Shown here piece after piece: positions 5,539-6,486 of a DNA stretch of 6,486 nt (position 1 is the stretch's first letter; every line of letters begins with the position of its first letter). The translations under genes and the position numbers were made by a program. Location of the stretch: contig JANXWQ010000139.1 in assembly GCA_025351065.1 (NCBI GenBank), positions 1-6,486 on the forward strand. Reading direction: 5' to 3'. This stretch comes from Chthoniobacter sp. (GTDB lineage: Bacteria > Verrucomicrobiota > Verrucomicrobiia > Chthoniobacterales > Chthoniobacteraceae). The notes beneath the pieces were generated by a model. It was not told the DNA's origin. It ran no database searches and saw only the letters and a list, made by a program, of their open reading frames with translations.

Positions 5539-6486
5539 ATGAGTATCCACAACGTCACGGCGCAGATCGGCGCCACCACCATCACCATCGAAACCGGCAA
5601 GCTCGCCCGCCTCGCGGACGGCGCCGTCACCGTCCGCACGGGCGACACCATCATCATGGTCTCCGCCGTCTCCGCCACGACCATCAAGGAAGGCCAGGAC
5701 TGGTTCCCGCTGACCGTCGATTACCGCGAAAAAGCCGCTGCCGTGGGCAAGTTCCCCGGCGGTTATTTCAAGCGTGAAGGCCGCCCGAGCGAGAAAGAAA
5801 TCCTGACCTGCCGCATGACCGACCGTCCGCTGCGTCCGCTCTTTCCGAAGGGCTACCTCTACGACACGCAGATCATCGGCGTCCTCCTCAGCGCGGACGC
5901 GGTGAATGATCCCGACATGCTCTTCATCAACGGCGCGAGCGCCGCGCTGATGGTCAGCGACATCCCGTTCGCGGGCCCCGTCGCCGCCGTGCGCGTCGGC
6001 CGTGTTGATGGCGCATTCGTCGCCAACCCGACCCACGAAGAGATGGGCCGCAGCGACCTCGACCTCGTTTATGTCGGCACGAAAAACGACGTCATCATGA
6101 TCGAAGGCGCCGCCGACCAGCTCCCCGAGGAGGAGTTTGTGAAAGCGCTCCATTTCGCGCATGGCGAAGCCTCCAAGCTCATCGCCGCGCAGATCGACCT
6201 CGCCGCCCGCGTGGGCAAGGCCAAGCGCCAGGTCACGCTCTTCACCGTGAAGGACGAACTCATGGAAGTTGCCTACGCCGTCGCTGGCGACCGCATCGAA
6301 TCCGCGATCTACAACAAGAGCAAAGTCGCCCGGCAGAAAGCCATCGCCGCGCTCAAGGAAGAAGTCACCGCCGCCATCACCGCGAAGTTTCCCGAGGCCT
6401 CGAAATTCGAAGTTAGCCAGGCTTTCGACTACCTCCAGAAAAAGGCGTTCCGCGTCTCCATTCTCGACAAAGGCTCCCGTTGCGAC
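5539..6486 (+). CDS. pnp: Polynucleotide phosphorylase PNPase, N-terminal 316 residues (cut by window end)
   Basis: PNPase is a trimeric, phosphate-dependent 3'-5' exoribonuclease of RNA turnover and the degradosome. The frame is open from the ATG at 5539 to the window edge, 316 of about 700 residues. The first RNase PH-like domain (about 10-145) shows GQDWFPLTVDYREK (52-65), the channel loop YFKREGRPSEKE (76-87; the FFRR region of E. coli), TDRPLRPLFPKG (94-105) and NGASAALMVSDIPFAGPVAAVRVG (131-154). The all-helical linker domain (about 195-300) follows. The window ends at KGSRCD, at the usual RxDGR junction into the second RNase PH domain, so the phosphorolytic active site is outside. The start is supported by the family N-terminus (ITIETGKLARLADGAV); the Shine-Dalgarno is weak, with GAAAA just before the ATG. 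It lies 249 bases after rpsO. Feedback control through the leader hairpin is plausible by analogy with E. coli. Confidence 0.98.
   Translation, partial: MSIHNVTAQIGATTITIETGKLARLADGAVTVRTGDTIIMVSAVSATTIKEGQDWFPLTVDYREKAAAVGKFPGGYFKREGRPSEKEILTCRMTDRPLRPLFPKGYLYDTQIIGVLLSADAVNDPDMLFINGASAALMVSDIPFAGPVAAVRVGRVDGAFVANPTHEEMGRSDLDLVYVGTKNDVIMIEGAADQLPEEEFVKALHFAHGEASKLIAAQIDLAARVGKAKRQVTLFTVKDELMEVAYAVAGDRIESAIYNKSKVARQKAIAALKEEVTAAITAKFPEASKFEVSQAFDYLQKKAFRVSILDKGSRCD

Overview
This is a GC-rich bacterial chromosomal window with six genes that can be supported, two of them cut by the window edges. It carries housekeeping and stress genes, with no mobile element, CRISPR array, tRNA or rRNA that I can see. 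An exported PQQ-type propeller opening with the DWPEFMGPTR signature, a lone GspF/PilC-like gene and the general protein character suggest the Verrucomicrobiota or a related PVC lineage. That assignment is an impression from protein style, not a tested result.

The left part (1-2220) is a hydrogen-peroxide response module. A catalase-peroxidase gene (katG, minus strand, C-terminal half outside the window) is divergent from a LysR-type regulator gene that is clearly OxyR: its two redox cysteines fall at exactly the E. coli positions 199 and 208. The 112-base gap holds an OxyR-type operator, ATAC-N7-CTTT-N7-ATAG-N7-CTAT (14 of 16 core bases). Its right half is a perfect 19-bp palindrome that covers the oxyR start codon, and its left edge abuts a plausible katG -35 box. 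This fits one operator that both activates katG and controls oxyR.

The middle part holds a secreted PQQ-like beta-propeller protein of unknown role (2271-3647), 50 bases behind oxyR on the same strand. It converges, with only 15 bases between the stops, on a type II secretion/type IV pilus inner-membrane platform gene (3663-4880, minus strand).

The right part is the conserved rpsO-pnp pair (ribosomal protein S15, then polynucleotide phosphorylase, cut by the window end). rpsO has a convincing short promoter. A perfect 12-bp GC-rich hairpin follows its stop. The rest of the 249-base gap before pnp holds a long imperfect hairpin carrying four GAATTC hexamers, in the place where E. coli has its RNase III/PNPase autoregulatory leader.

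I found no clearly new multi-gene system. The most informative signals are the oxyR/katG operator architecture and the rpsO-pnp leader structure.
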